Origin: Domibacillus indicus | GTDB lineage: Bacteria > Bacillota > Bacilli > Bacillales > Domibacillaceae | Length of the DNA stretch: 64,000 nt | Assembly (NCBI RefSeq): GCF_023715895.1 | Contig: NZ_JAMBOO010000015.1 | Span: 30,883-94,882, forward strand | Direction of reading: 5' to 3' | Shown here: positions 62,000 through 64,000 of the stretch, in pieces | Layout of the letters: each line of letters opens with the position of its first letter | Position numbering within the stretch: the first letter of the stretch is position 1 | Position numbers and translations under genes: made by a program | Notes under the pieces: generated by a model | Seen by the model: the letters and a program-made list of their open reading frames with translations, nothing else | Told to the model about the DNA's origin: nothing | The model's database searches: none

Positions 62000-63067
62000 A
62001 TGATCAGAAAAAAACTAATATCTTCAGCTATAGCTGTACTCACGATGAGTTCATTTATAGTTTCAGGGCAGGAGGCAACTGCAGCTGAAACGTCTTTTGG
62101 TTCAAAAGGGTTCGACCTGCAAGCACACCGTGGGGGCATGGGGCTCACTGTTGAATCTTCTATTGCATCATTTTCACATGCGCTGGAACTTGGTGTGAGT
62201 ACGCTCGAGCTCGATGTACAGATCACTGAGGACGATAAAGCGGTGGTTACCCATGACCGAAAGATCTCAAACGCAGTCTGTAAGGATACAGCCCCTGCAT
62301 TTGAAAATGACCCGGAGTATCCTTATGTGGGAAAATACATAAAAGACCTAACCCTTGAGCAGATCCGTACGATGGACTGCGGTTCGTTGAGTAAGCCGCA
62401 ATACCCTGGACAGGTGACGAGTCCCGGAGCAAAAATGCTTTTGCTGACTGACGTTTTTGATCTGGTAAAACAGTATGATGCGAAAAAGGTTTGGATGAAC
62501 ATCGAAACAAAAGTTGAAGCAGGTGCTCCACATGAGACGGCTCCACGTGAAGATTTTGTTCATATTGTAGCCCGTGAGGTTCGTGAGGCGGGAATGCTCG
62601 ACCGGGTTTCGATTCAAAGCTTTGACTGGGGTTCTCTAATGATGATGCGTGAAGTCGAACCAAGCCTTCCGATCGTGGCACTTACAAACGGTCCTCAATT
62701 CCTGCAGCCAGGACAGCCGGGAGCGTCACCTTGGCTTGGAGGCATCGATATAGATGACTTCGGAGGAGACCTTGTTGCGGCTGCTCATTCGTTCGGAGCT
62801 GATGCGATTTCACCGGTACACGGATTTCCCCAAAACGGCAAGATTACAGATGAGAACTATGAACCTTATGTAACAGCAAAGATGGTAGATGATGCACATC
62901 AGTCAGGTATGAAAGTCATCCCATGGACAGTAAACGATAAAGTTACCATGAATAAACTCGTGGATGACGGTGTAGACGGTATCATTACCGATTATCCGGA
63001 TCGCCTCCGGGAAGTCATGACAGAGCATGGTTTTAAGCTGCCGAAGAAATATACAGCTTCAAAATAA
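62000..63067 (+). CDS. Secreted glycerophosphodiester phosphodiesterase (GlpQ-like)
   Basis: 355 residues; GATGAGGAA before ATG 62000. Signal peptide MIRKKLISSAIAVLTMSSFI...ATAAE. GDPD barrel motifs: FDLQAHRGGMGLTVESSIAS (catalytic His-Arg and metal Glu), STLELDVQITEDDKAVVTHD (metal Glu/Asp and second catalytic His), then the insertion ENDPEYPYVGKYIKDLTLEQ, VWMNIETKVE, and the closing VIPWTVNDKVTMNKLVDDGV, DGIITDYPDRL. Hydrolyses glycerophosphodiesters to glycerol-3-phosphate and alcohol outside the cell. It may degrade teichoic acid or deacylated phospholipid. I see no Pho-box repeats in the AT-rich upstream region. Confidence 0.95.
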   Translation: MIRKKLISSAIAVLTMSSFIVSGQEATAAETSFGSKGFDLQAHRGGMGLTVESSIASFSHALELGVSTLELDVQITEDDKAVVTHDRKISNAVCKDTAPAFENDPEYPYVGKYIKDLTLEQIRTMDCGSLSKPQYPGQVTSPGAKMLLLTDVFDLVKQYDAKKVWMNIETKVEAGAPHETAPREDFVHIVAREVREAGMLDRVSIQSFDWGSLMMMREVEPSLPIVALTNGPQFLQPGQPGASPWLGGIDIDDFGGDLVAAAHSFGADAISPVHGFPQNGKITDENYEPYVTAKMVDDAHQSGMKVIPWTVNDKVTMNKLVDDGVDGIITDYPDRLREVMTEHGFKLPKKYTASK

Positions 63068-63089
63068 TAAATGAATACAAAAAGCGAAG

Positions 63090-63121
63090 ACAGCGTTACT
63101 AAAAAGTAATGCTGTTTTTTT
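63090..63121 (+). terminator. Terminator of phosphodiesterase gene
   Basis: ACAGCGTTACT / AGTAATGCTGT stem followed by TTTTTT. Confidence 0.9.
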
Positions 63122-63249
63122 GAAGCCAAATTGACTGGAGGAAAAAATTAGAATGAACATCGTTATTAAACTGACTTTCCGCATGTAAAAAACAGTAAAT
63201 AGCGTTTTTTCATTTTTTCTCAATCAAAAACTAAGAAAGCAGCTGGTCT

Positions 63250-63474
63250 TTGGCTAAAGTCTATAAGGAATCGATTTTTGACATTCTTTGTGTAAAGGGA
63301 ATTAAGACGATAAGAGCAAGAAAGTACGGGAGCAGCTCTGTGGTGGATGTTGTCATCCTGGTTAAGTCCACTTTAGGCATTGGGGCAGCCCATGATATTT
63401 CAATGGAAGTAGAGGACGCACTGATGAAGGAACACGATGTAATAGAAGTTCATGTACATGTACAACCTCATTAA
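63250..63474 (+). pseudogene. C-terminal domain fragment of CDF cation transporter
   Basis: About 74 residues: AKVYKESIFDILCVKGIKTI, RARKYGSSSVVDVVILVKST, AAHDISMEVEDALMKEHDVI, EVHVHVQPH. This is the cytoplasmic ferredoxin-like domain of cation diffusion facilitators (zinc/manganese efflux). The six membrane helices are missing; the frame has no ribosome site and begins at a scar near 63245. A remnant. Confidence 0.85.
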
Positions 63475-63506
63475 TATATTTAGTGACGCAGGGGTAAAAA
63501 CAGAGG

Positions 63507-63531
63507 AGCCCCCGGAGCTATCTCGGGGGCT
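63507..63531 (+). terminator. Hairpin after CDF fragment
   Basis: AGCCCCCG / CGGGGGCT stem without T tail. Confidence 0.55.
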
Positions 63532-63551
63532 TACGCCACACGAAGCGTTAC

Positions 63552-63876
63552 GCTTAAATTGACAAATGATCATTTGTAAAAAGTTTAAAACAATTCAATT
63601 TGGGTATAATGAAATGGATTCGAAATGTAAGGAGGCACACAAATAATGGAACGCGGAAAAGTTAAGTGGTTTAATGGTGAAAAGGGATTTGGATTTATTG
63701 AACGTGACGGCGGAGAAGATGTATTTGTACATTTCTCAGCAATACAAGGTGAAGGTTTCAAGAATCTTGATGAAGGACAAGAAGTGGAATTTGAGGTTGA
63801 ACAAGGTCAAAGAGGACCTCAAGCCGTTAATGTTCATAAATTATAATTAGCCGCCAATCAAAACAGACTCTAAATG
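63552..63876 (+). repeat. 325-bp perfect repeat containing cspB, copy 2
   Basis: Identical to 35120-35444. Its right edge coincides with the start of an IS150-group element. Confidence 0.95.
63646..63846 (+). CDS. Cold-shock protein CspB-type, copy 2
   Basis: 66 residues, identical to the gene at 35214 in protein and DNA, with the same promoter and ribosome site. RNA-binding motifs KGFGFIE and VFVHF are intact. Its terminator lost the 3' arm to the adjacent IS, so transcripts may run into the element. Confidence 0.95.
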   Translation: MERGKVKWFNGEKGFGFIERDGGEDVFVHFSAIQGEGFKNLDEGQEVEFEVEQGQRGPQAVNVHKL

Positions 63877-64000
63877 AAGTGCACCCCAATTGTTAGACAC
63901 CATCTAACAATTGGAGGTGTATTTTTTATGGTTAGGTTTTCAATAGAAGACAAAATGAACGCCGTACGGCGTTATGAATCAGGACCAGAAGGCGTTAAGA
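63875..64000 (+). mobile_element. IS150-group (IS3 family) element, cut by window end
   Basis: The end TGAAGTGCACCCCAATTGTT with inverted repeat CAATTGTTAG / CTAACAATTG (about 63887-63913) matches the layout of the remnant at 59664. orfA begins at 63928. Confidence 0.82.
63928..64000 (+). CDS. IS3-family transposase OrfA (partial)
   Basis: The first 24 codons, MVRFSIEDKMNAVRRYESGP then EGVK, align with MAKFTTEEKIQIVLRYLKRN of the orfA at 59717. The gene leaves the window. Confidence 0.8.
   Translation, partial: MVRFSIEDKMNAVRRYESGPEGVK

Overview
The window reads as chromosomal DNA of an endospore-forming Bacillaceae bacterium (Bacillus or a near relative). Evidence: AT-rich sequence with strong AGGAGG-type ribosome sites and frequent TTG/GTG starts, an ArsR-ArsB-ArsC operon closest in kind to Bacillus, an SR1/SR1P dual-function RNA, a ytdA/ytcA/ytcB-like spore-coat glycan cluster, an MnxG-like multicopper oxidase, CspB-type cold-shock genes, and IS150-group and IS605-type elements. 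I cannot name the species.

Layout. 1-4.2 kb: xylan locus (YesM-type sensor kinase cut by the window edge, secreted GH10 xylanase, secreted CE4 deacetylase), with two XylR-like operator palindromes. 4.2-6.9 kb: arsenic resistance beside a flavoprotein remnant. 7.3-13.2 kb: a decayed zone with a collapsed hexuronate cluster (uxaC, a LarA-like gene, an SDR), a nitrilase relic, an unidentified relic, SR1/SR1P, a bile-acid/sodium-symporter family protein and a lipoprotein. 13.3-17.7 kb: a MerR regulon (aldo/keto reductase, MerR, MFS exporter, each target with a 19-bp-spacer MerR promoter) and an FAD monooxygenase. 18-21.2 kb: scars, including a truncated carbonic anhydrase, a TSUP transporter fragment and a relic of an rRNA operon end (23S piece plus degenerate 5S). 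19.5-28 kb: nucleotidyltransferase, four glycosyltransferases, UDP-glucose dehydrogenase and an epimerase, probably for a spore-coat polysaccharide. 28.7-32.7 kb: MnxG-like oxidase with a small coupled upstream gene. 33.2-34.7 kb: tnpB-only IS605-type element. 35-38.5 kb: cspB copy 1, a multicopy two-gene module of unknown function, GNAT and HAD genes.

38.6-52.2 kb is the most coherent metabolic region: a glucitol-type PTS (gutM, srlA, srlE, srlB), an NAD(P)/SAF-domain oxidoreductase, SorC and DeoR regulators, transketolase, transaldolase and RpiB. Together they could import a polyol or unusual sugar as its phosphate, oxidise it, and feed it to the non-oxidative pentose phosphate pathway. The oxidoreductase, the end of srlE and srlB are also present as an inverted, internally deleted second copy 7 kb away, with a tract of identity suggesting gene conversion.

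52.4-64 kb: another decayed copy of the two-gene module, cupin, SDR and kinase fragments, a beta-carbonic anhydrase plus SulP transporter operon with a leader also found upstream of the truncated anhydrase, a PQQ-type sugar dehydrogenase lipoprotein, a Cys-nucleophile alpha/beta hydrolase, IS150-group remnants, a secreted beta-propeller-like protein, a glycerophosphodiesterase, a CDF fragment, and a 325-bp perfect duplicate of the cspB locus ending at another IS. About fifteen gene remnants in 64 kb point to active reduction and rearrangement. All family calls are from reading motifs; no database search was run.
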